A stretch of DNA of 14,822 nt from Candidatus Poribacteria bacterium (GTDB lineage Bacteria > Poribacteria > WGA-4E > GCA-2687025), in NCBI GenBank assembly GCA_002687025.1, contig NYZG01000311.1, forward strand, positions 1 to 14,822, in the 5' to 3' direction. The notes under the pieces were generated by a model. The model was not told where the DNA came from. It searched no databases and saw only the letters and a program-made list of their open reading frames with translations. The translations under genes were made by a program, and so were the position numbers. Within the stretch, counting starts at the first letter, position 1; each line of letters starts with the position of its first letter. Below are positions 7,543 through 14,481 of the stretch, piece after piece.

Positions 7543-8157
7543 ATGGAGAGCAGCAGAGCCGTCGACAGCATGACCATGGAGTGCCAATGGGCGGCCAGCG
7601 CGCCCGACTACCGCGCCTATCACGACGACGAGTGGGGGATGCCTGCCGATGATGACCGCCGCCTATTCGAGAAGCTCTGTCTCGAGGGCTTCCAAGCAGG
7701 GCTCTCGTGGCTGACGATTCTTCGGAAGCGGGACGCCTTTCGGCGGGCATTCGCCGACTTCGACTTCGAGAAAGTGGCCCGCTTCAACAGTCGCAGCGTC
7801 GACAGGCTGCTCCAGGATGCGTCGATCGTCCGACATCGCGGCAAGATCGAGTCGACCATCAACAACGCGCGTTGCGCGGTCAAGTTGCGCGATGCGCGCG
7901 GTTCGCTGACCAGCTATTTCTGGTCGTTCGAGCCCGAGCGACGTCCGGCCCCGGACCCAATCCCCGCGCACACCGCTGATTCCAACGCGCTGAGCAAGGA
8001 CCTCAAGCGCCTCGGCTTCACGTTCGTCGGGCCCACCACCGCGTACGCGTTCATGCAGGCGATGGGGCTGGTAAACGACCACGTCGTCGGTTGCCCGGCG
8101 GGCGCGCGCTGTGAGAGTGCGCGCGAGGCGCTCGGGGTGCTGGACCGAGGCCTGTAG
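7543..8157 (+). CDS. tag: DNA-3-methyladenine glycosylase I
   Basis: This is the base-excision repair enzyme that removes 3-methyladenine from alkylated DNA, acting in the cytoplasm without a metal in catalysis but with a structural zinc. It has 204 residues from ATG 7543. The zinc ligands known from E. coli Tag are all present: Cys14 (ECQW), His27 (YHDDEWG), His180 and Cys184 (NDHVVGC). The base-binding Glu48 and Trp56 lie in LEGFQAGLSW, spaced as in E. coli. IVRHRGKIES (95-104), SKDLKRLGFTFVG (151-163) and AFMQAMGLVNDH (169-180) are further signature stretches. The start at 7543 has GAGAGGA 4 nt upstream; the in-frame GTG or ATG codons around 7516 and 7570 are less well placed. The upstream repeats may regulate it, but no Ada-type gene is near. 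Confidence 0.96.
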   Translation: MESSRAVDSMTMECQWAASAPDYRAYHDDEWGMPADDDRRLFEKLCLEGFQAGLSWLTILRKRDAFRRAFADFDFEKVARFNSRSVDRLLQDASIVRHRGKIESTINNARCAVKLRDARGSLTSYFWSFEPERRPAPDPIPAHTADSNALSKDLKRLGFTFVGPTTAYAFMQAMGLVNDHVVGCPAGARCESAREALGVLDRGL

Positions 8158-8160
8158 CCG

Positions 8161-8208
8161 CGTTTCCCGCCTCGTCGACGAGCGCTGAATCCGACCTGGC
8201 GGGTCACG
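8161..8208 (+). terminator. Possible transcript-end hairpin after tag
   Basis: Just after the tag stop, CCCGCC (8166-8171) pairs with GGCGGG (8198-8203), flanked by CGT/ACG pairing, and the loop contains the palindrome CTCGTCGACGAG (8171-8182). No T-run follows, so function as an intrinsic terminator is uncertain. Confidence 0.3.
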
Positions 8209-8474
8209 GCTGTCTTCGCGTGGTTCAGGCCCAGCCTCGCCGAAGAGCGTGGTTTCCGGCAGCACGTCCCATCGGGAGCCGACGGCGACTCAATCGCGCC
8301 CTCCCAGCGACTCGACAGGGCAGGCTGACAGCCGCCTGGGGATAGGTCAGGGGAGCCGCGTGGTAAGGTGGCGCACCTGGGGTCGACACGAGGTTCAGGC
8401 ACACCCTACTGGATCATGCCTGCGCGGAGCGGGGAGACGGGGGTCAGCTGACGCTCTTCAGAAGCGCAGTATCT

Positions 8475-8508
8475 GAACGAGACAGTTCTAGGGTAGTGTC
8501 TCGTTGGG
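8475..8508. repeat. Hairpin repeat, copy 1
   Basis: AACGAGACA (8476-8484) pairs with TGTCTCGTT (8497-8505), a perfect 9-bp stem with a 12-nt loop. The loop and right arm match copy 2 at 14482-14519; TAGTGTCTCGTTGGG (8494-8508) is identical in both. The outer left-arm bases that extend the stem in copy 2 have changed here, so this copy looks older or trimmed. Confidence 0.85.
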
Positions 8509-8796
8509 GATGCGCACCCGACCTGGGCTGCCCGCGGAAGGCTACACCGGCACGTTGGAGATCAGCTTCTTCGATACCGGCGTACGCATTTGCCCCGGGC
8601 GTGCTGGGAGGCCTGTATCACCCGGGTCGAATTGAACCGTTCAGCTACTCGGTCCAATCACTGACGGTAGGCTTGCCAGTGCCGCCGTCACTCTCTGCAC
8701 AGCTCTGCCTTCCGGCCTGGTCGTACGACGCCATACATCGCCGTCTCCCCCGTCACATGACATAACCCGCAACCTGCCCAGTTTGGGCCAGCGCAC

Positions 8797-8802
8797 TATA
8801 AT
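8797..8802 (+). promoter_or_regulatory. Possible -10 box for sigma-purC transcript
   Basis: TATAAT is a perfect match to the sigma-70 -10 consensus and lies about 65 nt before the ATG at 8868. No clear -35 box stands at 16-18 nt spacing, so this is a weak call. Confidence 0.35.
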
Positions 8803-8867
8803 CTCGATGGTTGCGGTAACACACCGCGACCCGCCGCATCTGTATATTCGAGGAGCCTAACACAAGA

Positions 8868-10325
8868 ATGAACGACCGCGGCCTAGCACCGTTCGACCAA
8901 CTCGTGCTATCGCAGATCGAGGTGATCCGGCGAATTGGGCTGTCGATACTGTGGCGGCGCTGGGAGCTGGACGATCTCGTTCAGGAGGTGGTGCTGCGTG
9001 TCTACGAGTACCGCGATCACGTACGAGACGAAGAGCGCGTGAAGGCGTGGATTGCATCGGTTGCGCGGAATACGGCACGCATGTGGAACCGGAAGCAACG
9101 CCCCGTCCTTACCGACCAGGTGTTCGAGATTCCGATTCCCGGCGACACAGTGACCGGCAGGCTGGAGGCGCAGGAGCATTGGATGTTGCTCGTCACTGCC
9201 CTGAGTCAGTTGAGCGAGACCGACGAGGAGTTGCTACGTGCCTACCACCTGGGCGAACGCAGTCACGCCGAACTACAGGACGAATACAGCGTCTCATACG
9301 GAGCTCTGCGGACCCGGCTCACTCGTGCGCGAGGCCGGCTTCGCTGGCTCCTCGCCCAGCCGCTGGATGCGGCGACTACCTGCGAGAGAGGGCATGACGC
9401 CCGCGCGGCGCGGCCCATGGAGGAAGTGATGTCATCCGCCATTGTGCAGACGGAATGCCCTGATCTGGATCTCGTGCGCCGCGGTAAGGTGCGTGACATC
9501 CACGGGCTGGACGATCGCCTGTTTCTCGTGGCGACGGATCGCATCTCGGCGTTCGATGTCGTACTGCCCAGCGGAATAACGAACAAAGGAAAAGTGCTGA
9601 CGGCGCTCTCCACGTTCTGGTTCGACTACACGAAGGAGCTCGTGCCGAACCATCTGCTGAGCGCGGATGTGGCTGAGTTCCCGGCGGCGGCGCGGCAGTA
9701 CGCCGACACGCTGTCCGGGCGCACGATGTACGTCCTGCGCACGGATCGCGTGGACATCGAGTGCGTCGTCCGCGGGTACATAAGCGGGTCGGCGTGGAAG
9801 GAATACCGGGAGCATGGCACCGTCTGCGGCGCGCGGATGCCGAGCGGACTCATGGAGTCGGACAGGCTATCCGAACCGATTTTCACACCGGCGACCAAGG
9901 CCGACACCGGACATGACGAGAACATCTCCATCGCGCAGATGCAGGACATTGTGGGAGCAGAGCTCACGGAGCATCTGCGGAAGACCAGCATCTCGATCTA
10001 CGAGGCGGCGTCTGCGTACGCAGCCGAGCGTGGGATCATCATTGCTGACACGAAGTTCGAGTTCGGGGAGCGGGACGGCGAGATCATCCTCATCGATGAG
10101 GTGTTGACCTCGGATTCGTCGCGGTTCTGGCCCGCGGACGAATACGAGCCGGGGCGGCCTCAGCGCAGCTTCGACAAGCAGTACGTCCGGGACTACCTGG
10201 AGACGCTGGACTGGGCCAAGACGTCTCCGGGGCCGGAATTGCCGGCAGAAGTGGTCGCCGGGACCAGCGCTCGGTATCAGGAGGTGTACGAGCAGTTGGT
10301 TGGCGAGCCGTTCGTCGCCGACTAG
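8868..10325 (+). CDS. purC: ECF-like sigma factor fused in frame to SAICAR synthetase (PurC)
   Basis: One uninterrupted frame of 485 codons contains two proteins. Residues 1-165 are an ECF-type sigma factor: region 2 around 20-76 (DDLVQEVVLRVYEYRD 35-50, WIASVARNTARMWNRK 61-76) and region 4 around 105-160. Residues 188-485 are phosphoribosylaminoimidazole-succinocarboxamide synthase, which joins CAIR and aspartate with ATP in purine synthesis. Its features are RGKVRDI (205-211), TDRISAFD (223-230), RGYISGSAWKEY (302-313), IADTKFEFG (392-400) and DEVLTSDSSRFW (410-421). The 298-residue PurC part is full length for the long, yeast ADE1-like form. The junction (166-187) is a polar linker with no conserved motif. 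GGAGG at 9419-9423 precedes an in-frame ATG at 9429 by 5 nt, so PurC is probably also, or only, made alone. AGGAG at 8851-8855 stands 12 nt before the first ATG. Either a true fusion, or a sigma gene that lost its stop. Confidence 0.9.
   Translation: MNDRGLAPFDQLVLSQIEVIRRIGLSILWRRWELDDLVQEVVLRVYEYRDHVRDEERVKAWIASVARNTARMWNRKQRPVLTDQVFEIPIPGDTVTGRLEAQEHWMLLVTALSQLSETDEELLRAYHLGERSHAELQDEYSVSYGALRTRLTRARGRLRWLLAQPLDAATTCERGHDARAARPMEEVMSSAIVQTECPDLDLVRRGKVRDIHGLDDRLFLVATDRISAFDVVLPSGITNKGKVLTALSTFWFDYTKELVPNHLLSADVAEFPAAARQYADTLSGRTMYVLRTDRVDIECVVRGYISGSAWKEYREHGTVCGARMPSGLMESDRLSEPIFTPATKADTGHDENISIAQMQDIVGAELTEHLRKTSISIYEAASAYAAERGIIIADTKFEFGERDGEIILIDEVLTSDSSRFWPADEYEPGRPQRSFDKQYVRDYLETLDWAKTSPGPELPAEVVAGTSARYQEVYEQLVGEPFVAD
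9419..9431 (+). promoter_or_regulatory. Internal ribosome binding site and start for PurC
   Basis: GGAGG (9419-9423) followed by 5 nt and ATG (9429-9431) would start a 298-residue PurC at the normal N-terminus of the family. In another frame a TGA (9427-9429) overlaps this ATG as TGATG, the usual arrangement of coupled genes. So the sigma frame may once have ended here and lost its stop through a frameshift upstream. Confidence 0.6.
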
Positions 10326-10408
10326 GACGTCGGTCCGCGGTTGCGTGGCCCAGGCTCGTACGTCGGATGCGCGCCCAATGGGCCGGTGATGGCGCGACCT
10401 CATTCTAT

Positions 10409-10429
10409 CCTTCCCCTGCGAGGGGAAGG
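10409..10429. terminator. Hairpin between convergent purC and acetyltransferase genes
   Basis: CCTTCCCCT (10409-10417) and AGGGGAAGG (10421-10429) form a perfect 9-bp stem with a GCG loop. It sits 84 nt after the purC stop and 40 nt from the end of the opposite gene, the right place for a shared terminator. T-runs are short (CATTC/ATTCTA), so efficiency is unclear. Confidence 0.5.
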
Positions 10430-10468
10430 CATTCACGCGCAGCGCAGACACTGCGGCATGTGTTCGGG

Positions 10469-11272
10469 TCACGCGTTCGGCGCCTCCAGATCTCGGTAGA
10501 AGTCGTAGCCGTAGCCCGCGACGCGGAAGCCGTAGTTCGTGTAGAGTAGCAGGGCTCTGTGATTGTCTCCTTCGGCAGCGATAGCAGCATGCTCGTAGCC
10601 CAGCCTCCTGCCTGCCGTAAGCGCCCGCCGCAACAGGTAGGCGCCCCACCCATGACCCTGAAACTCATCCGACACGCCCAGCCAGTCAACGTAGAACAGA
10701 CGCTGCGCGCCTTGTGCCCTGGCATACGTGGCCCCCGACTCGCATACACAGTCGCCAATACTGCGGTCTCCAAGGTGGGCTAGCACGTCCACGTCTGGAA
10801 GATCGCCACGGCCTTGGACGTGCTTGGCTACTACGTCTGCTGATGGGTCGGGCGAGGTCGATGATTCCACCGGGTCAAAATGCGGCCAGCGCAGGAAGTA
10901 CAGATCACGGCGCACACCGTAGCCGTTCATTCCCAGCAGACCGACGAGATGCCCGAGGTCCGTGGACACCATCCCACAGCCTAACTGGTAGAAGCGATAT
11001 GATGTCATCTTGGTAAAGGCGTAGACTCGCGCGGCGCCGAGCTCGGCCAGGCGGTTCTGCGCGGCCTCTATCAGCCGCGCGATGGAACTCGCCGACAGCG
11101 GAGCGCCATCCCCCAGCAGACCACGCAACGCCAGGTAGAAGTCACCCTCGGACAGACCGTGCAGATACAACTCAGGGAGCAGGTCGCCGACCTCACGCGT
11201 GCGGCGGAGGAACAGCGGCAGTATCCGACTCTCGAACCGTTCGTCTAGGTCGCGCACACGAGGACGACGCAC
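10469..11272 (-). CDS. GNAT acetyltransferase with transposase-derived N-terminus
   Basis: This 267-residue frame is chimeric. Residues 1 to about 67 are IS256/Mutator-family transposase sequence (DLLPELYLHGLSEGDF 30-45, LALRGLLGDGAPLSASSIARL 47-67). From about 68 the protein is an acetyl-CoA-dependent GNAT N-acetyltransferase, apparently with two domains. The first keeps only its C-terminal half (IEAAQNRLAELGAARVYAF, then SYRFYQLGCGM). The second is complete, with motif A at 197-214 (WLGVSDEFQGHGWGAYLL, the acetyl-CoA loop Q-G-H-G-W-G) and motif B at LLLYTNYGFRVAGYGYDFYR (241-260). The GTG start at 11272 lies inside the transposase frame and has no good ribosome binding site; translation could instead begin at an internal Met such as residue 89. 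The acetylated substrate is unknown. The missing first half of domain 1 suggests the gene was damaged by the IS event, though domain 2 may still work. Confidence 0.8.
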   Translation of the reverse strand: MRRPRVRDLDERFESRILPLFLRRTREVGDLLPELYLHGLSEGDFYLALRGLLGDGAPLSASSIARLIEAAQNRLAELGAARVYAFTKMTSYRFYQLGCGMVSTDLGHLVGLLGMNGYGVRRDLYFLRWPHFDPVESSTSPDPSADVVAKHVQGRGDLPDVDVLAHLGDRSIGDCVCESGATYARAQGAQRLFYVDWLGVSDEFQGHGWGAYLLRRALTAGRRLGYEHAAIAAEGDNHRALLLYTNYGFRVAGYGYDFYRDLEAPNA

Positions 11273-11506
11273 CGTGATCGTCCCACTGCTCAGGCTCAGA
11301 CGGCGTGGCTTTCCATGCCCGTTGCGGTAGCCCGAGGGCGCGTCGACCGCTGCCCGTCGCTCGTGCTTCTACCGACCTAGTAGATCCCCGACTTCCTCCT
11401 CCAGGATATCCTGAATCCAGTCCTGAATCTGCCCACGGACATACGATTCCAGATGCTCGTAGACGACCTTTGACCCGTCCCCGCGATGCTGCGTATCCTG
11501 ACCCAT
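11072..11506 (-). pseudogene. IS256/Mutator-family transposase, N-terminal fragment
   Basis: Read leftwards from ATG 11506, the frame encodes MGQDTQHRGDGSKVVYEHL, then SYVRGQIQDWIQDILEEEVG, then DLLGR, a typical start for this family. A TAG follows at about 11376-11378. In the same frame it then continues with HERRAAVDAPSGYRNGHG, KPRRLSLSSGTITVRRPRVR, then the LPELYLHGLSEGDF and LLGDGAPLSASSIARL segments. All of this is collinear with full-length transposases. The homology stops at about 11072, before the catalytic DDE residues, where acetyltransferase sequence begins in frame. A GGAAGGA lies upstream of the ATG. One nonsense change plus a 3' deletion make it inactive. Confidence 0.8.
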
Positions 11507-11601
11507 GGCGGCGTGTCCTTCCCACTGCCAGGCGATGTGCCCGGCGGTTGATTTCATTCAAGGGAAGTCTATGCCGCCGTCTCCCATTTACACACCTTCT
11601 G
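11072..11601 (-). mobile_element. Truncated IS256-family insertion sequence
   Basis: This is the 5' part of an IS256-type element: a candidate terminal inverted repeat at about 11578-11601 (minus strand reads AGAAGGTGTGTAAATGGGAG; GTGTAAA near the tip is common in this family) followed by the start of the transposase. I found no second inverted end in the window, so the right part, with the catalytic domain, is gone. Confidence 0.65.
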
Positions 11602-11837
11602 AGGCTGCCTCCCGTGGCTTCCCACGGCTGCATGGGCATGTTGACCACCTCGGAGAGACAACTACCCGCCGGGAGGAATCCTGACCACTTCTTGCGTCCA
11701 CCATCCCGTGCGACAGGATGCGCCCTGGAGGGACAACGCATCAGAACGAGCGTGTTCGAACGGCCTGATTGAACAGATACTGTAATGCGAATCCAGCCCT
11801 GTGCCCTCTTCGGTCACAAGAGGCACGCTGCAGCTGC
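11602..11837. other. Non-coding stretch between IS end and sigma-factor gene
   Basis: No gene is seen. It contains a 6-bp-stem hairpin (CCGTGG 11612-11617 with CCACGG 11622-11627) and, near the sigma-factor stop, the larger hairpin at 11801-11826. Confidence 0.4.
11801..11826 (-). terminator. Hairpin after the membrane sigma-factor gene
   Basis: GTGCCCTCTT (11801-11810) pairs with AAGAGGCAC (11818-11826) with one bulged C and a 7-nt loop. It lies 12 nt beyond the stop of the leftward sigma gene. There is no T-run on the minus strand, so it is only terminator-like. Confidence 0.4.
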
Positions 11838-13130
11838 TTATTCAGAAGCGGCCGGGCTTCCATGGTCTTCCATACGCGCGATTCGCCACTCCGATCCCCG
11901 CTTTTCGAACGTGAACACCGCGACGCCGGAGCCGCTTCCAGCGACCTCTCCCATCGACGCCATGGTGAATTCATACGGCGCCGTCGCTTCCACGGTGGAC
12001 GGGTCGACGAACCGCGTTGAGCCAACGGCGAACGAAATGGTGTGCTCATCGAATCGCCCGAACACCCCACGCGCGGAGGCCAGCTCCACCTCCAGACCGG
12101 TGTGCTGGATGTCGTCGCTTGGATCGCTGTTCCCCAGATCCGCGTGGTACGAATAGGAGTCGGCCCAGAACGCGGACGCATACAGATCCACATCGCCGGT
12201 CGAGTACCCGCGCGACAGACGCCTGTCGATGACGTTCGCCACGGTCTTCCGCGTGACTTCACGGGTAGCTGCCTCGCTCTCTGGCGTCGGAAGGTCGTTC
12301 GCATCAATGGATGGGCGTTGCCTATCGGATCCCTCGCTGCGTGCCGTTGAGATCGGCTGTGCTTCTCTGGCGCGAACAGCGTCGTTGACGACGCGATTCG
12401 CGTTCCCGCCAGCCGCGTCCATGGGCCGGCCGGCCCGGGAGACCACAGGAACGCCAGGGCCGGTCTCTCTACCGTCTGGGGACAGTGTGACGGGTCGGGG
12501 CCCGATCCACAGGCCTATTGTGGTAGCGACCAGCGCAATCGCTAGTGCGGCGCCGATAACGAGCGCGCTCCTGCGCGAGACATCCAGAATGCGCATAGGC
12601 AGACTCCACGTCCTGATGGCGAATAGTGCGGCCAGCGGGCCGAAGATAGTCTGGAGGCGGCTACGTACCCGCCGCTTCGCGCGGTGCACGCGGAACCGCG
12701 CGGCCGCGTACGACAGACCATGTCGCTCCTGGAGCTCGGGGTATGGCGTGTCGTCGGCGTAGTAGGAGCGCAGAAGGTCTCTGTCCACCGGATTCAGAGC
12801 GTTCAGTGCGTCGATGAGCGCCTGCCATCGCTCGGATGTCTCTACCGAGGCGTCCGGGAGTGTCGAGGGGGACAGCACGCATTCGAGCTCCCCGACGGGA
12901 ATCGCGCGCCGTTTGGCGTTCCACTGCAGCGCTGTGTTCCGCGCCACTCCGCGCATCCAGCTTGCCATCGCATCTGGACTGCGCACGGTATCGCGGCTCG
13001 CGTAGATGCGTACGATCACCTCCTGGACGAAGTCTTCCAGGTCGTCCAGAGCGTGCAGGTAGCGCCTGCCGGTGCGACGAATCGCGCCCAACTCGGAGAC
13101 CACCAAGGCGTCGAGATGCCCGTTCGGCAC
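11838..13130 (-). CDS. Membrane-tethered ECF-like sigma factor with C-terminal NTF2/SnoaL-like domain
   Basis: The 430-residue protein combines transcription and sensing parts. Sigma region 2 spans about 9-78 (LEDFVQEVIVRIYASRD 31-47, SWMRGVARNTALQWNAKRR 57-75), and region 4 about 104-160 (NPVDRDLLRSYY, then PELQERHGLSYAAARFRVHR). A single transmembrane helix follows at about 188-209 (ALVIGAALAIALVATTIGLW), then a polar, Pro/Ser/Arg-rich linker (210-300). The last part, about 302-422, looks like an NTF2/SnoaL/DUF4440 fold: YASAFWADSYSYHADLG (317-333), FVDPSTVEATAPYEF (374-388) and VFTFEKRGSEWRIARMEDH (405-423). With the sigma part in the cytoplasm, the C-terminus would be periplasmic. It starts at GTG 13130 with AGGAGG 6 nt upstream (13137-13142). 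ECF41 sigma factors also carry a SnoaL domain but without a membrane helix between. Release of the sigma part might need proteolysis (inference). Confidence 0.88.
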   Translation of the reverse strand: MPNGHLDALVVSELGAIRRTGRRYLHALDDLEDFVQEVIVRIYASRDTVRSPDAMASWMRGVARNTALQWNAKRRAIPVGELECVLSPSTLPDASVETSERWQALIDALNALNPVDRDLLRSYYADDTPYPELQERHGLSYAAARFRVHRAKRRVRSRLQTIFGPLAALFAIRTWSLPMRILDVSRRSALVIGAALAIALVATTIGLWIGPRPVTLSPDGRETGPGVPVVSRAGRPMDAAGGNANRVVNDAVRAREAQPISTARSEGSDRQRPSIDANDLPTPESEAATREVTRKTVANVIDRRLSRGYSTGDVDLYASAFWADSYSYHADLGNSDPSDDIQHTGLEVELASARGVFGRFDEHTISFAVGSTRFVDPSTVEATAPYEFTMASMGEVAGSGSGVAVFTFEKRGSEWRIARMEDHGSPAASE

Positions 13131-13193
13131 ACAGTTCCTCCTTATGCGTATGGCCGCGCCCTATAGTCCGTTCCAACGGCGCCGTGTTAGCAC

Positions 13194-13221
13194 GAACTGT
13201 ATGTCAGAGCCGATGACGTAA
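13194..13221 (+). promoter_or_regulatory. ECF-type promoter candidate for the small lipoprotein gene
   Basis: GAACT (13194-13198) and CGTAA (13217-13221), 18 nt apart, resemble the GGAACTT / CGTC-type -35 and -10 elements used by many ECF sigma factors. They would start transcription about 25 nt before the lipoprotein ATG, in the gap it shares with the tethered sigma factor. Another GGAAC lies on the minus strand at 13170-13174 but lacks a good -10 partner. Confidence 0.3.
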
Positions 13222-13252
13222 CTGCAGCATATGCCCTCGGAAGGAGGATCGT

Positions 13253-13393
13253 ATGGATCTGAGAAGGCCCTTCCGCCCGGGTGGCGGCCTGGTGGCGCTC
13301 CTCGTTCTCTCGCTTGGCCTCGCCTCCTGCGGTAGAGATGGGGATCGCTCTGGTCAAGCATCGTTGATGGAGCCGCCCCGTCCCTGCGTTTAG
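13253..13393 (+). CDS. Small lipoprotein, 46 residues
   Basis: This short gene encodes a basic N-terminus (MDLRRPFRPGGG), a hydrophobic core (LVALLVLSLGL) and a clear lipobox LASC with Cys26 as the lipidated residue. The mature part is only 21 residues (CGRDGDRSG, QASLMEPPRPCV). AAGGAGGA at 13241-13248 gives an excellent ribosome binding site 4-5 nt before the ATG. It is divergent from the membrane-tethered sigma factor, with 122 bp between the starts, and its TAG (13391-13393) overlaps the TAA of the convergent kinase gene. By position it could be a target or partner of the sigma factor; sequence alone says only that it is probably a membrane-anchored small lipoprotein. The alternative is a truncated lipoprotein gene that lost its 3' part when the kinase gene arrived. 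Confidence 0.7.
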   Translation: MDLRRPFRPGGGLVALLVLSLGLASCGRDGDRSGQASLMEPPRPCV

Positions 13394-14394
13394 AGAACTC
13401 TGTAGTGGTCGATCCATTCCTTGATGTACTTGATCTCCTGGTCGAAGTATTCGTCTTTAGCCCAGTTACGCCCCCATCTTTCTGACCCAGCCGTATGTAG
13501 GCCCATGCGCCAGATCTGCCGAATCGGTGCAAAGACTTTCAAGGCCTCGTGCTCGGAGCCGCTGAGTGTCCGGTGTTCCTCGTAGCCTCTGACGAATAGG
13601 TTCCATCGGCGCGTGCGGTTGGCTTTTTCCGCTTTGCTCCACGCCCATCCACCTAAGTGCCATCCGAATACGGATAGGTCATATGCTCGCCAGCCGTATC
13701 CAAAGCAGTCGAAGTCGAAGAGCACCGGGGCGTCGTCGTCCTGGAAGTGGACATTGGTCCAGTGGAGGTCGCCGTGACAGATTCCGTACTGCGGTGACTC
13801 CTTCAGCAGCAGCTCATCCACGCGAGCCTTGAGACTCCGGGAGATGTCCGACAGATAGTCGCAATCCTTCGGACGGTGAGCCAGAAACGGCGCCACGGAG
13901 CGCAGCGGAGAGTCCAGCAGGTGTCCGTGGTCGATGTGCAGGCGTTTCGACATTCTCGGAATGCGATCCGCGCACACGTGGATCTGACCGGTCAGGCGAC
14001 CATACATATAGCTTCGGTGGTCATTCTCCTCACGAATCTCCCCTCCCGCGGCAGAGAACAGAACCGCATAGCGGATGCCTTCGTATGCGTGCACGGGGAG
14101 GACGTACCCGCCGTCTCGGGTCGCTATGGGATAGGCAACCGGCAGTTCGTGGGCGTGGAGGTGGTTGAGTAGCTCCACCTCGGCTTCAATGTCGTGTAGC
14201 TCCCTCCACCCGTGAACGTACACGCGCAGATAGTAGGACGAGGATCCCGCGCGCACGTGGTAAGTGTCGTTGACGCTGGTTGTGTGGAGGTCGCACGTGG
14301 GCGTCACCTCGAAGGCGTACTGAGACAACACCTGCTCTGCGAGAGCATCTCCTGACAATACGGACCATACGGCGGGGAAATACCGGTTGACCAT
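13390..14394 (-). CDS. Aminoglycoside phosphotransferase/choline kinase-like protein
   Basis: The 334-residue protein has the APH fold shared by aminoglycoside kinases, choline kinase, homoserine kinase II and SrkA. Catalytic motifs are clear: CHGDLHWTN (206-214; Brenner motif with Asp209 and Asn214) and LFDFDCFGYGWRAYDL (225-240; metal-binding Asp227 and Asp229). In the N-lobe the usual ATP-binding Lys seems replaced by Arg57 in YYLRVYVHGWRE, which also occurs in some SrkA-like members. The substrate is uncertain; a serine/threonine or small-metabolite kinase role is as likely as antibiotic inactivation. The start at 14394 has GGGAG (14403-14407) 8 nt upstream. It has no signal peptide. Its stop overlaps that of the small lipoprotein gene on the other strand. 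Confidence 0.9.
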   Translation of the reverse strand: MVNRYFPAVWSVLSGDALAEQVLSQYAFEVTPTCDLHTTSVNDTYHVRAGSSSYYLRVYVHGWRELHDIEAEVELLNHLHAHELPVAYPIATRDGGYVLPVHAYEGIRYAVLFSAAGGEIREENDHRSYMYGRLTGQIHVCADRIPRMSKRLHIDHGHLLDSPLRSVAPFLAHRPKDCDYLSDISRSLKARVDELLLKESPQYGICHGDLHWTNVHFQDDDAPVLFDFDCFGYGWRAYDLSVFGWHLGGWAWSKAEKANRTRRWNLFVRGYEEHRTLSGSEHEALKVFAPIRQIWRMGLHTAGSERWGRNWAKDEYFDQEIKYIKEWIDHYRVL

Positions 14395-14481
14395 AGAGAC
14401 GACTCCCGTGTGTGCACGACCTACAGAACTGACTTCACTTGGTCTGTCGGCGCTACTGAGGTGCGTGGCCCAATAGCGCTA

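Larger units (their letters stand above)
8209..8867. other. Non-coding gap with hairpin repeat
   Basis: No gene is convincing in this stretch. It contains hairpin repeat copy 1 (8475-8508). After it, one frame at 8525-8590 reads GYTGTLEISFFDTGVRICPG and another at 8588-8650 reads GVLGGLYHPGRIEPFSY; both look mildly protein-like but are in different frames, so a decayed gene is possible. A TATAAT sequence lies at 8797-8802, 65 nt before the next start. Confidence 0.45.

Noticed and set aside
9867..10649. 260-codon minus-strand frame across purC
   Set aside because: It runs antisense to clear PurC motifs and is Arg/Leu-rich, so it is a shadow.
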